In this document: positions 1-14,301 of the stretch, in pieces
How positions within the stretch are numbered: position 1 is the first letter of the stretch
How the letters are laid out: each line of letters begins with the position of its first letter
Source of the DNA: Pirellula sp.
GTDB lineage: Bacteria; Planctomycetota; Planctomycetia; Pirellulales; Lacipirellulaceae
NCBI GenBank assembly: GCA_013822725.1
Contig: PNKX01000019.1
Coordinates: 1-64,000 of the forward strand
DNA length: 64,000 nt
Direction of reading: 5' to 3'
The notes under the pieces: generated by a model
Seen by the model: only the letters and a program-made list of their open reading frames with translations
What the model was told of the DNA's origin: nothing
The model's database searches: none
Made by a program: the position numbers and the translations under genes

Positions 1-21
1 ATATGCGGTTTTGGGACGGAT

Positions 22-921
22 ATGTTCGGCATCATCAATATCAACAAACCTGCCGGGTGGAGTTCGCGGGCGACGCTGTCGCGCGTCGAGCGGCTGCTGC
101 GGCCGGTGAAGGTGGGGCATGCGGGGACGCTCGATCCGCTGGCGGAGGGGGTGCTGGTGGCGTGCCTGGGGCCGGCGACGCGGCTGATCGAGCATGTGCA
201 GCGGATGCCGAAAGAGTATCGGGCGACCTTTCTGCTGGGACGGCGGAGCCCGAGCGACGACGTCGACAGTGAGGTGGAGCTGCTGGTTGATCCGCCGACG
301 CCGACGCGAGCCGCCATCGAGGCGCTGCTGCCGCGGTTCACGGGAGTGATTTCTCAACGGCCGCCGGCGTTCTCGGCGGTGAAAATCGAGGGGCAGCGGG
401 CGTACAAGCTGGCGCGGAAAGGGCGGGACGTCGAGACCTCGCTGCGGGAGGTGGAGGTCTACGCGATTGAGTTAGGACGGTACGAGTACCCTGAAGTGGA
501 GTTGACGATCCATTGTAGCGGCGGGACGTATGTGCGGAGCATTGGTCGCGACCTAGCGGAGCAACTCGGCACGGCGGCGGTGATGGCGGCGCTGGTGCGA
601 ACGGCGATCGGGCCGTTTCGGATTGAGGACGCGATGAACGCGCGGTCGCCCGACGAGGCGCGGCTGCGGGAGCATTTGCAGTCGCCGCTAGTCGCGGTGC
701 CGGGGATGCCGTTGTTAGAACTCACGGCGCTGCAGGTTCACGAAGTGCAACATGGCGGGCTGATCAAAGTTGATCATTTGCCGGCCGAGTTACAGGGGTT
801 TGCCAGCGTTCCCGAGGGGATGCTCGCCGGCGTCGACGAGCGGGGTGAATTGATCACGCTATTGAAAGTGGTCCGCCCGGGATGGCTGCGGCCGTCTCCC
901 AACTTTCTGCAGCCGGCATAA
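22..921 (+). CDS. truB: tRNA pseudouridine(55) synthase TruB
   Basis: Isomerises U55 to pseudouridine in the T-loop of tRNAs. The 299-residue protein opens directly with the family start (FGIININKPAGWSS) and carries the catalytic block GHAGTLDPLAEGVL, with the nucleophilic Asp at about residue 38. A GTYVRSIGRDLA motif typical of TruB follows near residue 165. The length is normal for a TruB with a C-terminal extension. The start at 22 has a GGGACGG purine stretch just upstream. In many bacteria truB follows rbfA and infB; anything upstream lies outside this window. An R1 inverted-repeat element follows the gene. Confidence 0.95.
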   Translation: MFGIININKPAGWSSRATLSRVERLLRPVKVGHAGTLDPLAEGVLVACLGPATRLIEHVQRMPKEYRATFLLGRRSPSDDVDSEVELLVDPPTPTRAAIEALLPRFTGVISQRPPAFSAVKIEGQRAYKLARKGRDVETSLREVEVYAIELGRYEYPEVELTIHCSGGTYVRSIGRDLAEQLGTAAVMAALVRTAIGPFRIEDAMNARSPDEARLREHLQSPLVAVPGMPLLELTALQVHEVQHGGLIKVDHLPAELQGFASVPEGMLAGVDERGELITLLKVVRPGWLRPSPNFLQPA

Positions 922-1424
922 GCGGCAGGTCTTCTTGGGGTTGGCAAAGTTTGCGGGCGTGTTTCTTGTCTGGCGGTGCGCGCTTTTCTGGCGGACGCGG
1001 GAAGAATTGATGTGGGCGATCCACTCCAATGCAGCCCCTGGCTCCGCCAGGGGGTTGAAGCGGTGATCGCGCAGCGGGCCGTTGCGGCGTGGTGCGCGAC
1101 CCCCTGACGGAGCTAGGGGCTGCAATGGGGACATACCGTTCGCACTGGCGCGGTTGTGCTGGCGGCGCTGGTCGCTCGCTTTGTTTGTCGCGGGTAAGGG
1201 CTAGTGGAGTGGCGCGAGAGGTTGCATGCGGGGGAGGGCGGGGGTCGAAGAAGTGAGTAGAGAAGCGGTGGGCCGTCGCGGATGGCGGTGCGCTTGCTCG
1301 ATGCAGCACAACCTACGGAAGACATTTTGGGCACGGATGCGCCCAGCGAACGCGCCTCGCGGTCATGACGACTGCGCGGCGGCCGATGACACGTTTTCGG
1401 ATCGCCAACGCATCACGTTTCCTT
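922..1424. other. truB-ftsK intergenic region
   Basis: About 500 bases without a convincing gene. It holds one R1-type inverted-repeat element (1031-1123). The remaining sequence is G-rich, with only shadow ORFs on either strand. No clear promoter or terminator was recognised. Confidence 0.5.
1031..1123. repeat. R1 inverted-repeat element, copy A
   Basis: The outer arms read GCAGCCCCTGGCTCCGCC and, about 60 bases later, the near-complementary GACGGAGCTAGGGGCTGC. Each arm is itself a small hairpin (CCCCTGGCTCCGCCAGGGG). The same architecture recurs at 5613, 10748, 29012 and 42809, always between genes. Non-coding; probably a REP- or MITE-like dispersed element. Confidence 0.8.
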
Positions 1425-4361
<2,937 letters not shown>

Positions 4362-4685
4362 AGCGAATGAGCGCGTCGCTGGCGGCAGACGACGTGGCTT
4401 CCAGACCTCGCACGCCATATGCCGCCGCTCAACCGGTTGATCAGCCTGAATACGGCGAACTTCGCGGCTTGCGTCTTCCTTCCAGTGAAGGCTTTGCCCT
4501 ACGGCATTCGATAGTTTACGGAAAAACAGGCAGCTTCTTAGGCGGCTTGGGAGTCTGTAATTAGACTCAAGTCAGGTAGAAGGCCTCCCCTCTTCGGAGC
4601 GTCAACAAGCGATTGGCGCACCTGCGGCGATGATGTTTCGCCGTCTTGTCACCCCACTGATCGTCACCTTTGAGAGATCCTGCTA
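4362..4685. other. ftsK to PEP-CTERM gene intergenic region
   Basis: About 320 bases. No gene, tRNA or recognisable riboswitch was seen, and no dispersed repeat from the families found elsewhere in this window. It probably contains the promoter of the next gene, but no convincing -35/-10 pair was found. Confidence 0.4.
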
Positions 4686-5372
4686 ATGAACATGAAGAGT
4701 CAATCTGCGCTTGGGACATGGATTGTCGCATTATCAGTCACGCTTATGGCGTCGCCCTCAGTCAGCGCGGCGCCAATGCTCTTCTCCGGCCTCAGCTCTG
4801 ACGGCCATCCTGTGTCGGCCATTGCCGACTTCATTCTCAACGACGCGACCGACACGGTCAGCGTGACGTTGAACAACACGACCACCACGACGCTCGACGC
4901 CGGCGAGTTGTTCACGGGGCTCGACTTCACGATCAGCGGCCTGACGCCGACGCTCACCTCCGACACGGGCATTCAGCGGACGGTCGATGGAGCCGGGGCG
5001 TTTGTCGACACTGGTTCGCCGCAGAATCTTTCATGGTCGGTCGCAGGACTCGGCGGCGGCGTCTACCAGATCAACTTCAATCCGAACGCCAAGGATTCGA
5101 TCATTGGTCCTCCTACGGCGGGAAGCTACTCGGGCGCCACTGGTTCAATCAAAGGGAATGCAGGGCACAATCCGTTCGCAGCGCTCGAAGCGAAGTTCGA
5201 ACTGAGCGTGCCAGGGTTGGGGCCGAACTCGGTCGTGGACTTGCGTGTCTTCCGTTTCGGAACGACCCTCGATCCAGCGAACGGGACGATCACGCCGTTG
5301 CCGGAGCCGGCTTCGTTGGCCCTGGCGGCGGTAGGGCTAGCGGCGATGGCGGCCCAGCGTCGCCGTCGATAG
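4686..5372 (+). CDS. PEP-CTERM sorting-domain surface protein
   Basis: A 228-residue exported protein. An N-terminal signal peptide ends around SVSAAP (residues 1-30). The Ser/Thr-rich middle is low in Cys and charge and probably beta-rich. The C-terminus is a textbook PEP-CTERM signal: LPEPASLALAAVGLAAMAA, a hydrophobic helix, then RRRR. In PEP-CTERM systems an exosortase recognises this tail and anchors or releases the protein at the surface. No exosortase gene is in the window. The function of the mature domain is unknown. Followed by the cimA attenuator region. Confidence 0.85.
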   Translation: MNMKSQSALGTWIVALSVTLMASPSVSAAPMLFSGLSSDGHPVSAIADFILNDATDTVSVTLNNTTTTTLDAGELFTGLDFTISGLTPTLTSDTGIQRTVDGAGAFVDTGSPQNLSWSVAGLGGGVYQINFNPNAKDSIIGPPTAGSYSGATGSIKGNAGHNPFAALEAKFELSVPGLGPNSVVDLRVFRFGTTLDPANGTITPLPEPASLALAAVGLAAMAAQRRRR

Positions 5373-5390
5373 CGTGCCTGTTACGGCGGT

Positions 5391-5419
5391 TTGACAGACC
5401 CCGGTTTGGGTCTTATCCT
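5391..5419 (+). promoter_or_regulatory. Promoter of the cimA leader transcript
   Basis: A perfect -35 TTGACA (5391-5396) is followed after 17 bases by TATCCT (5414-5419), which matches the sigma-70 -10 at four of six positions. The predicted start of transcription is around 5425-5427. That lies just upstream of the leader ORF and of the 5' protector segment described for the attenuator. Confidence 0.75.
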
Positions 5420-5454
5420 TTACTGACGCAACCTTTAAGACTTGGGACCTTTCG

Positions 5455-5544
5455 ATGCCCGCGAAGCAGCCGCTTTCGATGATTCACCCGATGCCGCACG
5501 GCGTCGTCGTGATCGGGATTATTATTCGGGAGGTCCGGCCTTAG
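5455..5544 (+). CDS. Branched-chain-rich leader peptide of the cimA attenuator
   Basis: A 29-codon ORF that begins MPAKQPLSM and ends HGVVVIGIIIREVRP. Seven of its eight consecutive codons 17-24 (5503-5526) are Val or Ile, interrupted only by one Gly. Its stop codon (5542-5544) lies inside a segment that can form an antiterminator. A weak purine-rich stretch (GGGA) lies about 10 bases upstream of the ATG. Ile/Val runs like this are the control codons of ilv leader peptides in other bacteria. Downstream is citramalate synthase, which commits pyruvate to isoleucine, so the regulatory logic fits. The peptide itself is not expected to have a function. Confidence 0.8.
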   Translation: MPAKQPLSMIHPMPHGVVVIGIIIREVRP

Positions 5545-5607
5545 GGGTTGATGACTCACGCTTGAGATCGCACAAACCCTGAGGCCGAAAGGCCCCAGGG
5601 TTTTTTT
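5537..5607 (+). terminator. Attenuator: antiterminator/terminator pair before cimA
   Basis: The terminator is a hairpin of 5574-5586 with 5591-5603 around a GAAA loop, with one A-C mismatch, followed by T residues 5604-5607. The left arm can instead pair with 5537-5550 (GGCCTTAGGGGTTG against CAAACCCTGAGGCC at 5573-5586): 12 Watson-Crick pairs, one G-U and one mismatch. The two folds are mutually exclusive. Segment 5538-5550 can also pair with the transcript's 5' end (5429-5441), giving a protector fold. A ribosome stalled on the Val/Ile codons would leave 5537 onward free and allow read-through. A ribosome reaching the stop at 5542 would cover it and permit termination. Confidence 0.8.
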
Positions 5608-5612
5608 GTTTT

Positions 5613-5705
5613 GTAGCCCCGGGCTCCGCCCGGGGGTGGCCAACCGAACGAGGTTGGAGCGCGAACGATTAGGCTACGCGACCCCCGGGCAGAGCCCGGG
5701 GCTAG
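5613..5705. repeat. R1 inverted-repeat element, copy B
   Basis: GTAGCCCCGGGCTCCGCCC on the left and GGGCAGAGCCCGGGGCTAG on the right. It lies between the attenuator terminator and the cimA start codon, so it is part of the untranslated leader of the full-length mRNA. Confidence 0.8.
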
Positions 5706-5720
5706 AAGAGAAAGCTTCCG

Positions 5721-7277
5721 ATGCATATCCAAATCTACGACACGACGCTACGCGACGGGGCCCAGGGCGAGGGGGTGAGCTTTTCGCTGGAAGACAAGAT
5801 CCTCATCGCGCGGCGGCTCGACGAACTCGGGTTCGACTACATCGAAGGGGGCTATCCCCTCTCCAATCCCAAGGACGCCGAGTTCTTCCAGCGGCTGGCG
5901 GCGGAACCGCTGAAGCGGTCGAAGCTGTGCGCGTTCGGCATGACGCGACGCCGCGGGATGAAGCCGGCCGACGATCCGGGCATGAAGTGCCTCATCGACG
6001 CCCAGACGCCGGTGGTGACGATCGTCGGCAAGTCGAGCGATTTCCACGCGACCGAGATCCTCGGCGTGTCGCTCGAAGAGAACGTCGCGATGATCAGCGA
6101 TACCGTCGAGTATCTCGTGTCGCAAGGTCGGCAGGTCATTTACGACGCTGAGCATTTCTTCGATTCGTGGAAGTCGAATTCGAAATACGCCGCCGAGACG
6201 ATTCGCGCTGCCGCGAAGGCAGGCGCCTCGCTGATCGTGATGTGCGACACCAACGGCGGCACGCTGCCGGAGGAGATCGAACGGATCACCAAAGAGGCGT
6301 CGGTAACGGTCAACGTCCCGCTGGGGATCCATTGCCACAACGATTGCGAGCTAGCCGTTGCGAATTCGTTGGCCGCGGTCGACGCGGGTGCGGTCCATGT
6401 TCAGGGGACGGTCAACGGCCTCGGCGAGCGCTGCGGCAACGTCGACCTCATCTCGGTAATCGGCAACCTAGCCCTCAAGAAGCAGGGGTACGAAGTGCTC
6501 CGCGGCGACGACGTGCAGCATCTCACGGAGCTGTCACGCTACGTTTACGAAGTCGCCAACATGAACTTCCGCAACGGCCAGCCGTTCGTGGGCGCCAGCG
6601 CGTTCGCTCACAAGGGAGGGATGCACGTCCACGCCGTCGCGAAGGCGGCCCATAGCTACGAACATATCGATCCGGCCGCCGTCGGCAACGAACGTCGCAT
6701 CTTGGTGAGCGAACTGTCGGGCCGGTCGAACATCATCGCGCTGGCAACGAAGCACAACCTCGCGCAAGACAAAGAGTTGATGACCCGCGTCCTGGACGAA
6801 ATCGTCGAGCGCGAGAATCGAGGCTTCCAGTACGAGGCGGCCGAGGCGTCGTTCGAGCTTTTAGTACGGCAGTTGGCTGGCGACTTCCACCCGCACTTCA
6901 AACTCGATCGCTACCGCGTCTCGGTAAGCAGTCACGACGAGCAGACGGTTACCGAGGCGACCGTGAAGCTAATGATCGGCGATGACGTGTTCCTGGAGGT
7001 GGCCGAAGGGGATGGTCCCGTGAACGCCCTTGATGCGGCCCTCCGCGGAGCGCTGGTGAAGCGGTTCCCCAGTGTGGCGACGATGCATCTTAGTGATTAC
7101 AAAGTCCGCGTCATCAACGGCGAAGCCGGCACCGCCGCCCGTGTGCGGGTGATCATCGAGAGCCAGGACGAGGACGACAGCTGGACGACGGTCGGCGTTC
7201 ACGAAAACGTCATCGAAGCGAGCTGGGAGGCGTTGATCGACAGCATTGAGTTCAAGCTGTGCAAGGACCAAGGCTGA
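5721..7277 (+). CDS. cimA: (R)-citramalate synthase CimA
   Basis: Condenses pyruvate and acetyl-CoA to (R)-citramalate, the threonine-independent entry to isoleucine synthesis. The 518 residues are the normal length for the longer CimA class (the TIGR00977-type family). Hallmarks are YDTTLRDGAQGEGVSFS at residues 6-22, GGYPLSNPKD, the metal-binding GIHCHNDCELAVANS and NGLGERCGN. A C-terminal region of about 130 residues resembles the LeuA allosteric regulatory domain. The FSLEDK and GGYPLSNPKD signature favours CimA over 2-isopropylmalate or homocitrate synthase. No other branched-chain gene is adjacent. Expression appears to be controlled by the upstream attenuator. The Shine-Dalgarno (AGAAGAG) is weak. 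Confidence 0.9.
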   Translation: MHIQIYDTTLRDGAQGEGVSFSLEDKILIARRLDELGFDYIEGGYPLSNPKDAEFFQRLAAEPLKRSKLCAFGMTRRRGMKPADDPGMKCLIDAQTPVVTIVGKSSDFHATEILGVSLEENVAMISDTVEYLVSQGRQVIYDAEHFFDSWKSNSKYAAETIRAAAKAGASLIVMCDTNGGTLPEEIERITKEASVTVNVPLGIHCHNDCELAVANSLAAVDAGAVHVQGTVNGLGERCGNVDLISVIGNLALKKQGYEVLRGDDVQHLTELSRYVYEVANMNFRNGQPFVGASAFAHKGGMHVHAVAKAAHSYEHIDPAAVGNERRILVSELSGRSNIIALATKHNLAQDKELMTRVLDEIVERENRGFQYEAAEASFELLVRQLAGDFHPHFKLDRYRVSVSSHDEQTVTEATVKLMIGDDVFLEVAEGDGPVNALDAALRGALVKRFPSVATMHLSDYKVRVINGEAGTAARVRVIIESQDEDDSWTTVGVHENVIEASWEALIDSIEFKLCKDQG

Positions 7278-7330
7278 ACCCTAGGCCGGCGAAGCTCGTC
7301 GAAAGCCCGGCAATTCTGCTGCTGGGCGTT

Positions 7331-7421
7331 TCCCCCTTTGCGCCTTTGCGCCTTTGCGAGAAACTATCCCCTTACGATTCTCGCAAAGGCGCGAAGACGC
7401 AAAGGCGACGCAAAGAAATAC
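7331..7421. repeat. R3 inverted-repeat element, copy 1
   Basis: CTTTGCGCCTTTGCGCCTTTGCGAG is followed by the complementary CTCGCAAAGGCGCGAAGACG. It belongs to the TTTGCGCC/GGCGCAAA family also found at 27988, 29137 and 30036. It sits directly upstream of valS. Confidence 0.8.
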
Positions 7422-7447
7422 GTAATTCCAAGAAGTAACGATTCCAT

Positions 7448-10732
<3,285 letters not shown>

Positions 10733-10747
10733 GCTTCGCCGCTCTTT

Positions 10748-10834
10748 GCAGCCCCTGGCTCCGCCAGGGGGTAGCAGCACGCGAGGCGACTTCTATCGGA
10801 GTGGCGGCCGACCCCCCGGCGGAGCCGGGGGCTG
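10748..10834. repeat. R1 inverted-repeat element, copy C
   Basis: GCAGCCCCTGGCTCCGCC and GGCGGAGCCGGGGGCTG are the outer arms, about 50 bases apart. It lies just downstream of valS and upstream of the promoter proposed for the SHD1 gene. Confidence 0.8.
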
Positions 10835-10856
10835 AAAGAGCGTGGCTAAAATCAGA

Positions 10857-10885
10857 GTGACGGCTCTACGGGGCAGGTTTATACT
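10857..10885 (+). promoter_or_regulatory. Candidate promoter of the SHD1-domain gene
   Basis: GTGACG (10857-10862), a 17-base spacer and TATACT (10880-10885), about 66 bases before the start codon. The -10 is good and the -35 matches TTGACA at four of six positions. Confidence 0.4.
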
Positions 10886-10951
10886 GCTGGGACCGTTGCG
10901 TCGCCGTTCGCTCTTCATTCCCACTTCAGATTCGTTCTAGGATCTTGGGCT

Positions 10952-13111
10952 ATGACTCGTCAATTCCTGCCGACATCGCTTCTCATCGCCTTGGCTTTCC
11001 ATGCCGCCTCGATCAGCCCGGTCCGCGCCGAGACGCGCACCTGGTCGGACAGCACCGGCAAGTTCAAGATCGAGGCCGACTTCCTCGAAATTGTCGAGGG
11101 TCAGGTAAAGCTCCAACGACCCGACGGCAAACGCGTGTCGCTGCCGCTCGCGAAGCTCAGCAAAGGCGACCAGGCGTACCTCAAGGAGGAAATGAAGCGG
11201 CGTCGCAACGGCGGAGCCGACCCGGAGAACCCCTTTCAGACCGAAGGCGACGATGACGGCATCGGCGGGGCGCCTGAGATGGGGCGCGACATGGCAGGTC
11301 CGCGGGCGCGAAGTTCGCAGATGCGGGACGCGATGCGCCGCCACCGTGGAGCTTCCGGCAGAAGTGGAGATGACGATGCCCCGCAGTTCAACGAGGGAGA
11401 CGAAGTCGAGGTGAAGCCGTTCGCCGCCGACAACTGGCAACGCGGCGTCGTCGTCGGGTTTAGCGAGGGGCCCTTCGTCAAAGCGTTCGTCCGCCTTGAT
11501 GATGGTTCGATGGTGGAGGCTGATGAGGACGGACTTCGACCGTACGATCCGACGATTGGCGCCCTGGCGGGCGTGGCGAAAGACAAACTGGCCCGCGTGA
11601 ACCTCAAGGGCATTCGTCGCATCGTGCCGCTGGGCGGGAACGAAGGGGGCTTTAAGCCCGATCCGGCGCCGGCGGGCGAGGCCGCTTGGAATCCGAAGCC
11701 GGTCGGGCTAAACCCCAAGGCCGAGTTTCACGAGCATGTCGCCGGGTTGTCGTTTGCCAAAGGGGGCACGACCGCGGCAGTGGCTCATCAACAGCGCATG
11801 GGCCGGCAAGAGGATGAGTCGCGGATCGAATTCTGCGATTTGAAATCGGGACGGGTGACCGGCGTCGTCCGCGGTCCGCGCAAGCTGCAAAAGATCGCCA
11901 TTTCTCCCAACGGCAAGCGGCTCGCCACGATCAGCGAAGCAAAGACGTTCATCGACGGGCCAGTGCAGATCTGGGAAGTCGGCGGCGAGGAGCTCAAGCA
12001 TCTCAACAGTTGGCAGGTGAGCGGCGACGACCCCCACAACGGAAAGATCGAATGGCTCGGTTGGCTCGACGACGGGCGGCTCATGACGATCGATCGCCAA
12101 GGTCTCACGGTGTGGGCGGTCGACGGCCCGAGCGGCGAGTACCAGATCATGGGCGACGGGGTGAAGGCCCCGTCGTTCAGCCCTGGCGGCAAGCAATTCG
12201 CCGTCGGCACGGACAATGGCATGTCGATCCATGACGCCGCCAGCGGCGAGTTGCTGACGCGCATCAAGATGGATCACGGCTTCAATCGCCAGGTGGCGTT
12301 CAGCCCCAGCGGCAAGTTGCTCGCCGCGACGGGAATGTCGGGAGTCGACGTTTACGACGCGACGACCGGCGAGAAGGTGATGGACGCCTACGCGGGCAAT
12401 TCGCGTTCAGATATGGGGATCTGCTGGGTCGACGAAGAGCATGTGCTGGTCGGCGGCCAGGAACTGATTCACCTTCCCAGCCAGATGACGGTGTGGACTT
12501 ACAACCACCATGCGGAAAGCGTCGTGCCGCTTGCAGGGCGGGTGTGGTATGTCTTCAGCGACATGGGGAGCGGCTCGATGGCGCTTTTGCCGTTCAAGCT
12601 TCCCCACTCGGCGGTGAAGCCGGTGACGGAGAAGGAACTCGCACTGAAGCCGGGCGACGAGGTGTCGGTGCAGCTGGAAGTTTCGTTCGACATGACCGGC
12701 CCCAACGGCGAAACGGCGGAAGACCAGTTGAAGAAGTCGTTGACCGAGGCGGGCTTCAAAGTCGTGGACAGCTCGAACAAGAAACTCGTCGGCCGCGCGA
12801 CGCCAGGAGAGTCGAAGGAGATCGGCTACCGCATGTTCGGCCGCGACTTCGACACGGAGAAGGCGAACTATCAGGAACGGGTCTTCGAACTGGAGTTGCT
12901 CGTCGACGACCAATCGGTCTGGAAGCGGCGTCGCGTTTGGAACGCGCCGTTCCACATTCAGCTTGAAAAAGACGAAACGGTGGAACAAGCGATCCAGCGG
13001 CTGCCTGCAGCCGACACGGGCTTCTTCCGTTCGACCGTGCCGTCGCGGTTGCTGCCGACGGAGGCGGAGAAAGCGCGGACGTCACAGCTGACGATCAATG
13101 GAATGGAGTGA
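10952..13111 (+). CDS. Exported SHD1-domain protein with WD40-like propeller
   Basis: A 719-residue exported protein. The signal peptide (residues 1-26) ends near SPVRAE. It is followed by an SHD1-type domain at about 27-75 (RTWSDSTGKFKIEADFLEI and RVSLPLAKLSKGDQAYLKEE), a fold first known from yeast Sla1 and frequent in planctomycete exported proteins. A low-complexity segment and a Tudor-like stretch (DEVEVKPFAADNWQRGVVVGF) come next. The rest has WD40/PD40-like blades (ISPNGKRLATIS, FSPGGKQFAVGT, FSPSGKLLAATG). The last 200 residues have no evident family. Its role is unknown; a periplasmic scaffold or sensor is possible. Confidence 0.75.
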   Translation: MTRQFLPTSLLIALAFHAASISPVRAETRTWSDSTGKFKIEADFLEIVEGQVKLQRPDGKRVSLPLAKLSKGDQAYLKEEMKRRRNGGADPENPFQTEGDDDGIGGAPEMGRDMAGPRARSSQMRDAMRRHRGASGRSGDDDAPQFNEGDEVEVKPFAADNWQRGVVVGFSEGPFVKAFVRLDDGSMVEADEDGLRPYDPTIGALAGVAKDKLARVNLKGIRRIVPLGGNEGGFKPDPAPAGEAAWNPKPVGLNPKAEFHEHVAGLSFAKGGTTAAVAHQQRMGRQEDESRIEFCDLKSGRVTGVVRGPRKLQKIAISPNGKRLATISEAKTFIDGPVQIWEVGGEELKHLNSWQVSGDDPHNGKIEWLGWLDDGRLMTIDRQGLTVWAVDGPSGEYQIMGDGVKAPSFSPGGKQFAVGTDNGMSIHDAASGELLTRIKMDHGFNRQVAFSPSGKLLAATGMSGVDVYDATTGEKVMDAYAGNSRSDMGICWVDEEHVLVGGQELIHLPSQMTVWTYNHHAESVVPLAGRVWYVFSDMGSGSMALLPFKLPHSAVKPVTEKELALKPGDEVSVQLEVSFDMTGPNGETAEDQLKKSLTEAGFKVVDSSNKKLVGRATPGESKEIGYRMFGRDFDTEKANYQERVFELELLVDDQSVWKRRRVWNAPFHIQLEKDETVEQAIQRLPAADTGFFRSTVPSRLLPTEAEKARTSQLTINGME

Positions 13112-13466
13112 TCGACTCCTATCGAGTTGCTAGTTAGTTGTGGGAGGCGTCTCCGACGCCGATTTGCTTTCCATTTCGGCCGCCCCCGCCTGAAAATCGG
13201 GCGTTTCCGCCGTTCTCAAGGGAATCGACGGCGTTAAGCTATACTTTTCTTCCCGGCAAGAATTCCGCCAAGAGGCGTTGCCGCGCGGCGAATAAGCCCT
13301 CAAGGAATCGGGTTCCTCGCAGTCATCCCGAGATTTGCCTCTGCCGCAGTTCTCAATGCGTCCAGCGGCGGATCTCGGCATGACTTTCGATCGCCCCGGC
13401 GGGCGACGAGTGACCGCGACCGCTACAATGAGCGGCGCGGTGGGCGTGCGAGGGAGACCTGGAACT
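13112..13466. other. Intergenic region before the nfeD-like gene
   Basis: About 355 bases. The frame of the next gene stays open back to 13335, but that extension has no membrane or domain signal and is preceded by no ribosome-binding site. TATACT (near 13241) and TACAAT (13424-13429) are isolated -10-like words without good -35 partners. Nothing else was recognised. Confidence 0.4.
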
Positions 13467-14159
13467 ATGCTCGATCTCATTTTCTTGATTGCAGCCGTCA
13501 TCGGCGGGACCGTGATGGTCTGCCAGTTTGGCCTGACGCTGCTCGGTATGGGGCACGATGGCGTCGATGGCGGGTTGGGCCATGACGCTGGTCTTGGCGG
13601 CCACGACGCGAGCGGCGGCCACTTCGGCCATGACCTGGGCGACGTCGGCGATGCGACGAGCGTCGATCCGGCGGCCGAACATCACAACACGTGGTCCCAC
13701 GTCGCCGACAGCGTGCAACACCCCGACAGCAGTTGGTTGTTCAGCGTGTTGTCCTTTCGCACGTTAATCGCGGCGGCGGCGTTCTTCGGCGTTGTTGGCA
13801 AGGCGGCCACAAGTTCAGGACTTAGCCAACCAGTTTCCTTGCTGCTGGCCCTAGCCGCCGGCTGGGGGGCGATGTACGGCACTTATTGGATCATGCGGAA
13901 GATAGCGGGATTTTCATCGTCGGGGAACGAACGAATCGGCAATGCCGTTGGGAAGCGCGCAACCGTTTACATCCCCATCCCGGCCAGCGGGACGGGCAAA
14001 GGGAAAGTGCAGGTTTCAATGCAAAATCGCATTGTAGAGTTACAAGCGACGACGGACGAAACCCAGCGACTCCCCACCGGCGAGACTGTCGAGGTGGTCG
14101 CCGTGGAGGGGAGTGACGTGGTTCGCGTGCGCCGCGTCGTTGAGACGGTCGGCGCTTGA
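13467..14159 (+). CDS. NfeD-like membrane protein with C-terminal OB-fold-like domain
   Basis: A 230-residue membrane protein from the ATG at 13467, which has AGGGAGA about 9 bases upstream; the open frame continues upstream but looks non-coding. There is one hydrophobic segment at residues 3-27, a His/Gly/Asp-rich loop (GHDGVDGGLGHDAGLGGHD), and two further membrane segments around 95-135. The C-terminal beta-rich region (NAVGKRATVYIPIP to ETVEVVAVEGSDVVRVRRV) looks like the OB-fold of NfeD/YqiJ/YuaF proteins. The gene directly precedes a flotillin gene, the partnership known for YqiJ-YqiK and YuaF-YuaG. It is therefore likely the NfeD-type partner in membrane microdomain organisation. Confidence 0.7.
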   Translation: MLDLIFLIAAVIGGTVMVCQFGLTLLGMGHDGVDGGLGHDAGLGGHDASGGHFGHDLGDVGDATSVDPAAEHHNTWSHVADSVQHPDSSWLFSVLSFRTLIAAAAFFGVVGKAATSSGLSQPVSLLLALAAGWGAMYGTYWIMRKIAGFSSSGNERIGNAVGKRATVYIPIPASGTGKGKVQVSMQNRIVELQATTDETQRLPTGETVEVVAVEGSDVVRVRRVVETVGA

Positions 14160-14301
14160 TGTTCTTCGACGAAGTTTCGGTTTCATTATTGTAGCGCTGG
14201 ACGTCATCTAGTTAGACAACCGCAGCTAAAGATAACTCGCTTCTAAATTTGAACTGACGCTGGCGATCGTGCGATTGCCACTACTTAGAAGGTCTCTTGC
14301 A

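Noticed and set aside
3..272. ORF overlapping the truB start
   Set aside because: Out-of-frame shadow of truB, Ala/Gly/Arg-rich with no domain.
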